Part shown: positions 24,566-34,200 of the stretch, in pieces
Position numbering within the stretch: the first letter of the stretch is position 1
Layout: every line of letters starts with the position of its first letter
Assembly: GCA_903844265.1 (NCBI GenBank)
Contig: CAIMTB010000539.1
Span: 1 to 38,505, forward strand
Length of the DNA: 38,505 nt
Source of the DNA: an uncultured Verrucomicrobiota bacterium
GTDB lineage: Bacteria; Verrucomicrobiota; Verrucomicrobiia; Limisphaerales; CAIMTB01
Reading direction: 5' to 3'
Position numbers and translations under genes: made by a program
Notes under the pieces: model-generated
Told to the model about the DNA's origin: nothing
The model's database searches: none
Seen by the model: only the letters and a program-made list of their open reading frames with translations

Positions 24566-25972
24566 ATGAAACCCTTAGCAATCCGGGCGATGGCCATGCT
24601 CTGCGGCAGTCCTGCCCGGGCCACCAGCACCGTGGGCCTGTTGCTGTGCCTTCTCATGAACACGCAGGCCCATGCCGCCGGCGTGTTCGACATACGGGCC
24701 CACGGGGCCATCGGCGATGGGCAGGCATCCGACACCCGGGCCATTCAAGCCGCCATCGATGCCTGCGCGGACGCCGGCGGCGGCCAGGTGTTGTTTCCAC
24801 CGGGCCGCTATCTTTCCGGCACTCTTCGTCTCCGCAGCCGGATCACGCTCCACCTCGACGCAGGGGCGCGGCTCGTCGGCACGACGAACCTCGCCGAATA
24901 TGTGCAGCCTTCGCTGCCCGCATTCATGCCCGAGGCCAAGTGGGGCAAGTGGCATCGAGGCCTGGTCATTGGCGAAAATGTGGAGGACATAGCCATCTCG
25001 GGACCCGGTACCATCGACGGAAACAAGGTCTTCGACCCGACCGGCGAGGAGCGGATGCGAGGCCCCCACACCGTCGTCCTCGTGGGTTGCCGTCGCTTCA
25101 TCCTGCGTGATGCGACGGTGGTCGACTCAGCCAACTACGCGGTCTTCTTCCAGGTCTGTGACGACGTCGAGATCCGCAATGTCACGTTCCTGGGCGGCTG
25201 GGACGGCGTGCACTGGCGGGGCGCACCGGAACGCTGGTGCCGGAACGTCAACATCATCGGGTGCCGCTTTTTCACCGGCGACGACGCCATTGCCGGCCGG
25301 TATTGGGACAACACCGTCATCAAGGACTGCCTCATCAATTCATCGTGCAATGGCATCCGGCTCATCGGTCCGGCAACGCACCTCACCATCGCCAACAACC
25401 TCTTCCGCGGTCCCGGAGAACAACCCCACCGGACCTCAGGCGAGAAACGCCGCACCAACATGCTCTCGGGGATCATCCTACAACCCGGCGCGTGGGATGC
25501 CACCCGCGGCCCGCTCGATGACGTACTGATGGCCAACAACGTCATGCAACACGTCGCGGCGCCTCTAACCCTCTGGACCAAGCCCGGCAACACCGTGGGC
25601 AAGGTCACGGTCAGCGGCCTCGACGCCACCGGCGTCTACCGTTCCGCAATCTCGGTGGAAAGCTGGGCCGATGAACCGATCACCCACGTGGTCCTCCGAA
25701 ATGTGCACGTGGAGTTCACCGGCGGCGGAAAGGCATGGCCCGCCGATCAAGCCGTGAAAGGCCCTGGCGTGGATGCCCGTCCCCTTCCGGCCTGGGGCCT
25801 CTATGCGCGCAACGTGCAATCACTCACCCTCGAGGACGTGCGGCTCAGCCTGGCCACCGACGACCTCCGTCCGGTCGTTCATGCCGAGCAGGTCGGGCAC
25901 CTGAATCTGGACGGGTTCAACTTCACACGAGTCCCGGGTGTGAACGACCCGATCTTCAGGAAGAACCCATGA
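24566..25972 (+). CDS. Secreted GH28-like right-handed beta-helix glycosidase
   Basis: 468 residues. A signal peptide lies after an N-terminal extension (hydrophobic stretch about 23-37, ending QAHA). The protein begins with a polygalacturonase/pectate-lyase-3 type FDIRAHGAIGDGQASDTRAIQAAID and then forms repeated beta-helix coils. The GH28 aspartates are plausible at D213 (GWDGVHW) and D239-D240 (FFTGDDAIAG). The usual GHG is replaced by SSCNGIRLIG, as in some bacterial GH28 subgroups. It probably hydrolyses a uronic-acid-containing polysaccharide such as rhamnogalacturonan, but specificity cannot be read. It is the only rightward gene between leftward neighbours and has its own promoter region with the 30-nt repeats. 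Confidence 0.85.
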   Translation: MKPLAIRAMAMLCGSPARATSTVGLLLCLLMNTQAHAAGVFDIRAHGAIGDGQASDTRAIQAAIDACADAGGGQVLFPPGRYLSGTLRLRSRITLHLDAGARLVGTTNLAEYVQPSLPAFMPEAKWGKWHRGLVIGENVEDIAISGPGTIDGNKVFDPTGEERMRGPHTVVLVGCRRFILRDATVVDSANYAVFFQVCDDVEIRNVTFLGGWDGVHWRGAPERWCRNVNIIGCRFFTGDDAIAGRYWDNTVIKDCLINSSCNGIRLIGPATHLTIANNLFRGPGEQPHRTSGEKRRTNMLSGIILQPGAWDATRGPLDDVLMANNVMQHVAAPLTLWTKPGNTVGKVTVSGLDATGVYRSAISVESWADEPITHVVLRNVHVEFTGGGKAWPADQAVKGPGVDARPLPAWGLYARNVQSLTLEDVRLSLATDDLRPVVHAEQVGHLNLDGFNFTRVPGVNDPIFRKNP

Positions 25973-26050
25973 AACGGCCGTCGCCGCTTCCCCTCACCCC
26001 GGTTCCCGCCACATCCAACGCCCTGGCCGCCGACAGGAAACCTCCCCGAC

Positions 26051-27373
26051 CTAGATCTTCGGAAGCTGCCATGGATCGCGCCGAGGGCGGTCCATCAGCT
26101 TGTTCGCGGCTTCATCCCCGAGGAACTCCTCCTTCGCGGGATCCCACTTCAATTTCCGGCCGAGCTTGATGGATAAATTGGCAAGGTGACACACCGTCGA
26201 AACCCGGTGACCGATGTCCACCGGAAAATAGGGATCCTTCCGGCTCTTCACGCACTTGAGGAAGTCGTTGTGCTCCCCGTCGGGGTTCGTATAGAGGTGA
26301 AGCTCGTCCGGGCCTATCTTGGACTCGAGGATCTTCGGCGAGCTGGCTTCGACGGGGGCGCGCCAACCCGTATTCCCCACCCACCCCTCGGTGCCGATGA
26401 ACCTGATGCTCGGGTTGCCGGGCTTGCAGGTCATCACCACGCCGTTCCCGTAACGGAAGGTGATGTCGTAGTCCTTGACGGTGTTGTACAGCCCCCCCTC
26501 CCAGTGCGTACCCGTGCCCTCGATCTCCACCGGACCGCTGCGCTCGGTATCATTCGCCCACTGCGCGGTGTCGAACAGGTGCGTCCCCCAGTCACAGATG
26601 ATCCCTCCCGAATAGTCCCAGATCCAACGGAAGTTGAAGTGGACGCGGTCCTTCGTGTACGGCGCGAACGGAGCCGGGCCGAGCCACATTTCCCAGTCCA
26701 ACCCCTGCGGCACAGGCTGCGGCGTGGGATCCCCGGGGCCGTTCGGCTGCTTCGGCAGGACCACCTCGATGCGCTGGAGCTTTCCGATTCGACCGTTCCG
26801 CACCAACTCGGCCATCCGATGGTACTCCACGACCGAGCGATCCTCCGTGCTCGTCTGGAAAACCTTCCTGGTCTTGCGCACCGCTTCGACCAACACCTTG
26901 CCCTCGTGGATCGTGAGCGTCGGCTTCTCGCACTGCACGTCCTTGCCCGCCTGCAATGCCATCAAGCTGATGATCGTGTGCCAGTGATCCGGCGTGGAGA
27001 TCATCACGGTGTCGATGTCCTTCCGCGCGAGGACCTCCCTGAAATCCTTGGTGGTGAAGCAATCCTCGTTCCCGTGGTGCTCGTCAACGGTCTGCTTGGC
27101 CCGGAACAACCGGCGCTCGTCCACGTCGCACACGGCGACAATCTGGGCGGCCTTCTGGCGCCGGTAATGCAACAGGTTCCAATTCGTCCCATGGTCGCCC
27201 GTGCCAATGAAACCCACCGTGATGCGTTCACTGGGCGGCACCTGCCCGTTCGCCCCACGCACTGAGGACGGCACGATGGTGGGCATCGCCAGCACACCCC
27301 CCGCGAACGCAGCGCGTTTGAGGAAGGAACGTCGAGATTGCCGGCTGGAAGCGGGAGAGGATCGCGTCTTCAT
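26051..27373 (-). CDS. Twin-arginine Gfo/Idh/MocA-family oxidoreductase
   Basis: 440 residues from an ATG at 27373, which puts the Tat motif SRRSFLKRA (R14-R15) at the N-terminus. The Rossmann motif GFIGTGDHG is followed by VAVCDVDE, TPDHWHTI and the family motif CEKPT. A C-terminal domain carries WIWDYSGGIICDWGTHLFDTAQW. It is predicted to be a periplasmic NAD(P)-dependent sugar oxidoreductase; the substrate is unknown. It is clearly related in fold to the product of 10495-11910 but differs in the substrate region. It converges with the GH28-like gene (78-base gap, no hairpin seen) and diverges from the LamG/propeller gene (214-base gap). Confidence 0.92.
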   Translation of the reverse strand: MKTRSSPASSRQSRRSFLKRAAFAGGVLAMPTIVPSSVRGANGQVPPSERITVGFIGTGDHGTNWNLLHYRRQKAAQIVAVCDVDERRLFRAKQTVDEHHGNEDCFTTKDFREVLARKDIDTVMISTPDHWHTIISLMALQAGKDVQCEKPTLTIHEGKVLVEAVRKTRKVFQTSTEDRSVVEYHRMAELVRNGRIGKLQRIEVVLPKQPNGPGDPTPQPVPQGLDWEMWLGPAPFAPYTKDRVHFNFRWIWDYSGGIICDWGTHLFDTAQWANDTERSGPVEIEGTGTHWEGGLYNTVKDYDITFRYGNGVVMTCKPGNPSIRFIGTEGWVGNTGWRAPVEASSPKILESKIGPDELHLYTNPDGEHNDFLKCVKSRKDPYFPVDIGHRVSTVCHLANLSIKLGRKLKWDPAKEEFLGDEAANKLMDRPRRDPWQLPKI

Positions 27374-27587
27374 GGATCGTCGGGTCACTGGGAGAATCGG
27401 GAGTGGGTGGCAGGGACTCTGACGCCGACACTCCCTCACGGTCAAACTTTCGCCCCCAAGACCATTGCGCACCCCACCCCGTCACCCAGTATTCCCATAC
27501 CGCAACTCAGAGAGAGGGGACACGAATGTTCCCGTTGAAGCCAGGCGGTTTGAATCCGGCGGAATCACCCAGGAAAAGGCACATTGC

Positions 27588-30500
27588 ATGAAAGGCATTC
27601 TCGGTTGGGCATGGATCATCACCACGGCCAGCGCATGGGCAGCAGCCCCGGAGAGCCAACCCACGGCACCACGCACACCCGCTCCAGCACCCCTCTCCCA
27701 CTGGACCTTCGACGAACCCTCCGGCCCACGCTGCGACGACGCCAGCGGCCACAACGCACCCGCACAACTCGATTCCCCGGCCACGGACCTCGCCCGGGTC
27801 CGCGGCATTCACGGCCAGGCCCTGAGCCTGCACGGCTCACATGCCCTTCGCACCCGGATCAGCGGGCCCGCTGGCGAGTGGCCCGCCATCGGATTCTCAG
27901 CCTGGATCCGTCCGAATGACCTCTCGGGATTCCGCGAAATCTTCCGTCAGGAAGGCCCGCACCGGCTCCTTTTCTCGTTCCAGGAGGGCGGCACGATTCT
28001 CTCGCTCGGCCTCGACATCGGCGGCTACGTCGAGTGCGACGCTCCCATTCCGCGAACCGCGGTTCTCGACGGTCATTGGCATCATTGCGCCGCGAGCTTC
28101 GACGGCGAATGGATGCGCGTTTATCTCGATGGCCGCGAAATGGGCTCGCTGCGTCGCCCCGGCAAGATCGCCGTCTCCCCGGAAGCGCCGGCCTACATCG
28201 GTTCCAGCGGCGGAACGAGCGAGCACTTCCAAGGTCTCCTCGATGACCTCCGCATACACGCCGAGGCGCTTCGCCCGGACCAGGTGGTCGCCCTGCATCG
28301 AGCAGGCGCCGAGGCCCTCCTGCAGTTCGCTCGGGAGATGGAACAGCAGGTCGTTCCCTTCTATCCGGCCGGGAAATCCTTCGCAGAAACAATCGCCGGC
28401 GCGCGGCAACTCATCGCCCAGCGCGGCTCAGGTCAGGACACAGATCTCGCGGGCGCCGTCCAGGCGAGGTTGAAGACCGCGTTCCCCACCGAGTGCGCTG
28501 ACTTCGCAAACTGGACCGGCCTCCAAGCGTCCGAATTCCTGTCACACCGCGACCGCGACATCGATGCCCGCATCGCGGGTCGCCTGATGGAATTGGCCGT
28601 GGAATACAAACCCCTGACCGCGCACCAGTGGAAAACCCAGCCTCCCGACGCCCTCCAGCAGTGGAAGGACCTCGAGCCTCTGCAGCAGCGCCATGAGCAG
28701 CTCGTGGCCCGCGGCGATGCTGCGCGATTTTCACCGGATTGGGTCGAACTGACCATGGCCACCGGCCCGCGCATCCAGTTCCGTCCCTCCGTCCACGAGG
28801 CTGTCGCCCCATACCAGCGACCCTCCACGCCCGACACCCGCAGCCTCTCCGCGACCGAGGCCCGCGAAATGCTCAACCTCGATTGGCTTCACCAGGCCGA
28901 CCAGAAACCCACTCCAGACCGCATCCGCCAGGAAATCCGGTGGACCCGCGAACTCATGGAACGTCTTCGCGCCGGCGGCGGGAAGACTCCGGACTTCAGC
29001 CAGGAGTTGGGCACCTTGGAATCCCTCAAGCGCCAGGCGGCGGCACTCACGACCTCCGACCGCGATCTCTATCTCAAGATCCGCGAACTGAAGCGAAAGG
29101 TCATGTTCAGCAACCCCGCGGTGGACTTCACCCGGGTTTTGCTGGTCGACATGCCGTTCCCCCAGGGATCGGAGTGGCCGCACGAAACACGGCATCGGCT
29201 GGGTTACATGGCCGTGCCCGGCGCCCGACTCCTGACTCTTGACGGACTTCGGCCCGACGGCGAACTCCACCAACTCATGCCGCAGGCCCCGCTGCACGGT
29301 TCGTTCTGGCGACCCGAGATCTCCTGGGACGGCCGGAAAGCCCTGTTCTGCTTCAAGCCGCACAACGAGAAAGCGTTCCACCTCTACGAGATCAACCTCG
29401 ACGGCACCGGGCTCGTCCAACTCACCGACGGCCCCTTCGACGACCTGGACCCGGTCTACCTGCCCGACGGCCAGCACATCGTCTTCAGCACCACGCGCGC
29501 CAACACCTATGTCCGCTGCATGCCCCCGACGAGCTCGTTCGTACTCGCCCGATGCCAGAATGACGGGAGCGGAATCTACCTGATATCAGGCAACAACGAA
29601 CCCGACTATCTCCCGTCCGTCATGCACGACGGACGCCTCGTCTACACACGCTGGGAATACACCGACAAGCCACTCTGGCGCGCGCAGAAACTCTGGACCG
29701 TGAACCCCGACGGCACCCAGGTGCTCATGTACTGGGGCAACCAGAGCGTGTGGCCCGATGTCATGAAGGACGCCCGCGCCATCCCCGGCAGCCGACGCGT
29801 CATGTTCACCGGCAGCGCCCATCACAACTGGTTCTCCGGCTCCGTCGGCATCGTCGATCCCGTCCAGGGCCTCAACTTCCCCTGGGGCCTGACAAAGGTG
29901 ACTGCCGACGTCGAATGGCCCGAATGCGGCAACGGCCCGGTGGACCCCGCCGAATCGGAGCAGTACCACGCCAGTGGTCGCTACGCCGCATACTACTCGC
30001 CCTATCCACTCAGCGAACGCGACTTCATCGTGTCGGCGAATCGGGGAGGAAAATTCGTTCTCTACCTCATGGACGTGGATGGCAACCGGGAACTCATCTA
30101 CGAAGGCACCCACCAGGCCCTGCACGCCATCCCCATCCGGTCTCGGGCAAAACCGCCCGTCATCCAGGACCGGGTGACCTGGCCAACCCTCGCCGACCGC
30201 GATCGCCCCGCGGAAGGAGTCATCTTCAGCAGCAGCGTCTACCAGGGCGCCCCGCCGGAGTTGGAAGGCAAGGCCAAGTTCCTGCGCGTGTTCACCATTG
30301 ATGCCAAGACCTACACTTACTGGTACAAACGTCCCTATATCTCCACGGGTCCCGTGGTATCGGCCGTCCAGTCCGAAGGCGTGAAACGCCTCCTCGGAAC
30401 GGTGCCCATCGAGGAGGATGGCTCGGTGGCCTTCCGCGCGCCGGCCATGTTGCCCCTGCATTTCCAACTGCTCGACGAACACCAGCGCGCCCTGCAGACC

Positions 30501-31178
30501 ATGCGCAGCTTCGTCAGCGTCATGCCCGGCGAACGCCGCGGCTGCCTCGGCTGCCATGAATCCAGCAGCCGCGCCTCCGGAACCCAGGGCGCGGCCATCG
30601 CCCTGACCCGCCCGCCCCGCGAAATCACGCCGCCCCCGTGGCCGGATCTTACGGTAAGTTATCCGCGCTATGTCCGACCCGTCCTCGACCGCTACTGCGC
30701 CAAATGCCACGAAGGCACAGCCGAAGGACGCAAGGCCCTCGATCTCACCGAGCGCCCAAGCTCGCCCGTGTTCCCCGAACCCTACCTGACACTCATCGGA
30801 CGCCCCACCTGGGGAGCGCCCTATCGAGCCCCGGATCCCGTCCCGCCCGGCTTCGGCATCGCCGGCATGATGATGATCGAGGCCTATGGCACGGTCGATC
30901 CCAAGGCCTATGTCACCCCGCCGCCAATGACTTCCCTCTCTTACCGCAGCAAACTCATCGAGTTGGTCACCAGCGGCAAACATTACGACGTGAAGGTCGA
31001 TGAAATCAGCCGCCTCCGCCTGATCGCCTGGGTGGATGCCATGTGCCCGTTCCTCGGCGACGAGGAAATCAGGGAAATTCCCGACCCGGTGTTCCAGGGC
31101 GTGGACTGGCTCGCGGTCCGACCCAGGGTCAAGACCGCTCCGCACATCATTCGCCCGGGTCCGTTGGATACCATGTAG
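27588..31178 (+). CDS. Exported LamG/PD40-propeller/two-CxxCH protein (hydrazine-synthase-alpha-like family)
   Basis: 1196 residues. A signal peptide (about 1-20, WAWIITTASAWAA) precedes a LamG/concanavalin-like domain (about 35-240: LSHWTFDE, FSAWIRPNDL, HWHHCAASFDGEWMRVYLDG). A helical linker (about 245-500) leads to a propeller-like region with PD40 repeats (about 560-900: EISWDGRKALFCF, DLDPVYLPDGQHIVFSTTR, DGTQVLMYWGNQ). Two CxxCH motifs close it at C986 (GCLGCHESSSR) and C1037 (YCAKCHEG). Similar proteins in PVC bacteria are called hydrazine-synthase-alpha-like from the middle domain; no other anammox gene is here, so that name should not be taken as function. It is likely an exported redox or binding protein in glycan use. 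The start follows AGGAAAAGG. Confidence 0.85.
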   Translation: MKGILGWAWIITTASAWAAAPESQPTAPRTPAPAPLSHWTFDEPSGPRCDDASGHNAPAQLDSPATDLARVRGIHGQALSLHGSHALRTRISGPAGEWPAIGFSAWIRPNDLSGFREIFRQEGPHRLLFSFQEGGTILSLGLDIGGYVECDAPIPRTAVLDGHWHHCAASFDGEWMRVYLDGREMGSLRRPGKIAVSPEAPAYIGSSGGTSEHFQGLLDDLRIHAEALRPDQVVALHRAGAEALLQFAREMEQQVVPFYPAGKSFAETIAGARQLIAQRGSGQDTDLAGAVQARLKTAFPTECADFANWTGLQASEFLSHRDRDIDARIAGRLMELAVEYKPLTAHQWKTQPPDALQQWKDLEPLQQRHEQLVARGDAARFSPDWVELTMATGPRIQFRPSVHEAVAPYQRPSTPDTRSLSATEAREMLNLDWLHQADQKPTPDRIRQEIRWTRELMERLRAGGGKTPDFSQELGTLESLKRQAAALTTSDRDLYLKIRELKRKVMFSNPAVDFTRVLLVDMPFPQGSEWPHETRHRLGYMAVPGARLLTLDGLRPDGELHQLMPQAPLHGSFWRPEISWDGRKALFCFKPHNEKAFHLYEINLDGTGLVQLTDGPFDDLDPVYLPDGQHIVFSTTRANTYVRCMPPTSSFVLARCQNDGSGIYLISGNNEPDYLPSVMHDGRLVYTRWEYTDKPLWRAQKLWTVNPDGTQVLMYWGNQSVWPDVMKDARAIPGSRRVMFTGSAHHNWFSGSVGIVDPVQGLNFPWGLTKVTADVEWPECGNGPVDPAESEQYHASGRYAAYYSPYPLSERDFIVSANRGGKFVLYLMDVDGNRELIYEGTHQALHAIPIRSRAKPPVIQDRVTWPTLADRDRPAEGVIFSSSVYQGAPPELEGKAKFLRVFTIDAKTYTYWYKRPYISTGPVVSAVQSEGVKRLLGTVPIEEDGSVAFRAPAMLPLHFQLLDEHQRALQTMRSFVSVMPGERRGCLGCHESSSRASGTQGAAIALTRPPREITPPPWPDLTVSYPRYVRPVLDRYCAKCHEGTAEGRKALDLTERPSSPVFPEPYLTLIGRPTWGAPYRAPDPVPPGFGIAGMMMIEAYGTVDPKAYVTPPPMTSLSYRSKLIELVTSGKHYDVKVDEISRLRLIAWVDAMCPFLGDEEIREIPDPVFQGVDWLAVRPRVKTAPHIIRPGPLDTM

Positions 31179-31217
31179 CCGCTGCAACACTCCCGCCACA
31201 GGGATCCGGCACAGGAC

Positions 31218-31243
31218 GAGCCTGTCGGCAATGCGACAGGCTC
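31218..31243. terminator. Perfect 10-bp hairpin between convergent genes
   Basis: GAGCCTGTCG (31218-31227) pairs exactly with CGACAGGCTC (31234-31243) around a GCAATG loop. It sits between the stops of the LamG/propeller gene and the subtilase and touches the subtilase stop codon (31244-31246). A T-tract is lacking on both sides. It could stop transcription from both directions, or be a REP-type palindrome. Confidence 0.55.
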
Positions 31244-34200
31244 CTACGGCAACTGCAGGATTCGGTAGAGCCGGAACGCCCCGGCCGGCGGCGCCACCTT
31301 CCCGTCATCGACAAACACGAACGCCCCCGTCAACGACGTCGTCACCCCACCCACCGGGGTCCACGTGGAAAGCGGGCCGTCCGAATAGAACACCTGATAA
31401 CGCGCACTCGCCGCCCCGGTCCACGTGATGCGCGGTCCCTGGGCTGACATGAGGATCGAATCGATCCGAGGCGCCGACAGTACGGCGCCGCTCACCCGGC
31501 GCACCTGCAGATAGCGCCAGGACGAACTCATCGACTGGCAATAACTCAGTTCCGTCGTGGTCGCCTTCAGGATCGGACTGATGACCGTCCAGATCGGATC
31601 CGCAATCCGCTCCTTGGCCTGGACGAAATACTCGGCTCCAAGCAGCGCATCCCAGGCCACACACAACTGGAAGGAACCATCCACCGTCAGACGCAGCGTC
31701 GGCACGGGCGTGCTGGCCGGCGCGTCAGGCGGCACGGTGACGCCCTCGATGACCTGGAAACTCGTGAACTGAGTCGAGCTCCCGAGACAGAAGGTCAGCG
31801 GCGACCCCGTCCCAGACAACACCTCCGACACCACGGTCCAATTCAGGTCGAGGGCGTTGCGCTTCCCCTCCACGAGATACTTGAGCCCGCCCCGTGTCGG
31901 GAACGTGATGCAAACGCCGTCCGTCCCGGGCACCACAAGCACCTTGTCCTTGGGCAACACGGTGGGAGCGGAAACGGACTTCTCACCCATGTCCACCCGG
32001 AAGAACCGGTAGCCCCAGGCGATCGGGTAACAGACCTCGGTGTTCGTCGAGGTGGCGGTGATACTCGGCGTCAACACCGTCCACTCCTTGTCGGTGAACA
32101 GCTTCCTCGCCTCGACGTAGTAATTCGTCCCCACCATGGAGGCCCATCCCACACAGACGTCCGACCCCTCGAACCGCAGCACCGGCACCGGAATCACCAC
32201 CGGAACCAGCGGAGAGTCGCCGGTCATCACCAGGAAATAACGCCAGGGCCCGATCGGATCCAGACACCACGTCGTCGAGGTGCCCGTCGCCGTGAGGGTC
32301 GGTGAAATGGGTGTCCACGTGCCCGACAGGACGTCCGTGCGGGCCACGACATAATAGTTGGTCCCGGGTAGGGACACCCAGGTCAGACAGACGCCCGTGC
32401 CGCTTGGATTGATGTCCGGAACCTGCCCGTCCGGCGGGGGTGTGACCCCGAATTCCGTCGCGGTGATCTCGTACCCGATCGGCCTCGTCTCCCTGTTGGT
32501 GACGGAGAGATACCAGATACCCGGGCTCACCGGAACCGGGGTGGAATTGGTGGAGATATGGATGACTTCATCGACGGCTCCTGCGTTGGTGCCGAAGTAA
32601 TGGGCATTCAACGGGCTGGGCAGCGGCGGTCCCTTGCGGATGAACAGATCGAGATCCCCGGCCCCGAGCGAGGTCAGCTTGAACTCGGCGGCGGTCACGC
32701 CCGGACTCACCGTGAATTGGTAGTAGTCCGGCTTCGCGCCCGGATCGATCCTGGCGTTCTGCGGCACACCGTTCGTCAGGGCCACGATACGTTCCACCTG
32801 CTCGGTGGCACGGACGGAATAGGTTCCAGGGTTGGTACTGGCATTCACCACGCCCAGATACCAGGGCCCACCGGAGAGCCCGACCGGGAAGGAGTACGGA
32901 GTGAGCTCGATCACTTCGTCGGCAAGCCCCTTGTTGCGGCTCGCATAGGTCAGGTCGTTGTCGTTCGGAACCGGCAGTCCACGACGCAACAGCAGGTGGA
33001 CGTCTTCGTTCATTCCGAAGACCTCGAAGCGTGTCGACAGGGCGGCGGGATTGACCTCGAACGAATAGTAATCGGAACCCGGTCGTGCCGCGACGGTGTT
33101 GGTCACGGCCACACCGCTGGTGAGCGGGATGATGTTCGCCGGATACTCGGTCGCACGGATCGAGTAGTTCACGCCCACGACATCCCGGTTCTCGACCGTG
33201 AGGAACCACCAACCCGGCGCGAGCCAGATGGGCGAGTCGGTGTTCGACACCGAAATGAACTCGTCAGCGAGGCCGAAATTCAGGCCGGCGAAATGGTAAT
33301 CCCCGGACGTTGCGATCGGCAGACCCCGGCGGACGTACAGATTGACGTCCCCGTCCGCACCCACGGTCTCGAACGTCGCCCGTACCGAGTTCGACGACAC
33401 CTGGAATGCGTAGTACTGAAGATCCGAACTCTGGCTGCCGACCAGCGGGTCGGCCGGCGCGATGATCGCGCTGAACGGCACGGCGTTCGTCAGGTTGACG
33501 ATCGTCGTATACGTCTCCGTCACCTGGAGGGTGTAATCCACCGGGACGATGTCCGCGTTTCGCACCGCGACGTACCACACGCCAGGCACCAGCGGCATCG
33601 GCTGGGAAATCCGCTCGACGCCGATCCTGTCGACGACGGTCGGGTCCGGATCCTCCGAGGCATAGTCGTAGAGGTTCGGCGATGGCAGCGGGAAATCCCC
33701 CACCTGCGCTCGCCGGACATAGAGATCCACGTTCCCGTTCCTGGGCGTGAGGTCGAAGTCGGCGCGGATGGCGTTCGAACTGACGACAAACTGGTAATAA
33801 TGCAGCTCGGGCCCGGGATTGATCGTGGCCTGCCGTGGCACGGCGTTGGTAAGCGACGGAACGACGGGCAACACAGGATCCACGCAGTCAAACTGGACCC
33901 GTATTCCGAAGGCATTGTTGGTCAGGTCAGGCTGGAAATTCCTGACGGCGAGGTAGTACCTCTGGCCGGGCACGAGCGGAGCGCTGACCGGAGATTTCGT
34001 GTTCAGGTTGAACTGTCCGATGCCACCGGCATCGACATTCAGGTACGGCCCATAATCGTCGCTGTACCCACTGTTTGGCGCCGTGGGTAGGCCGCTTCGA
34101 TTACCGAAGAGACGAAGGGTCCCCAGCGGGCCGGAGACCACGTTCGAGGAAAGCGTCGCACAGTTGGGAACCTCGACATAGAAATAGCGGATATCGTTGC

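Noticed and set aside
27588-31178. Evidence for anammox (hydrazine synthase)
   Set aside because: Only architecture-level similarity to the alpha subunit; no beta/gamma subunits or hydrazine dehydrogenase, and neighbours are glycan genes.
32558-34090. 510-residue plus-strand open frame within the subtilase
   Set aside because: Arg/His/Val-rich antisense of the PPC-like repeats.
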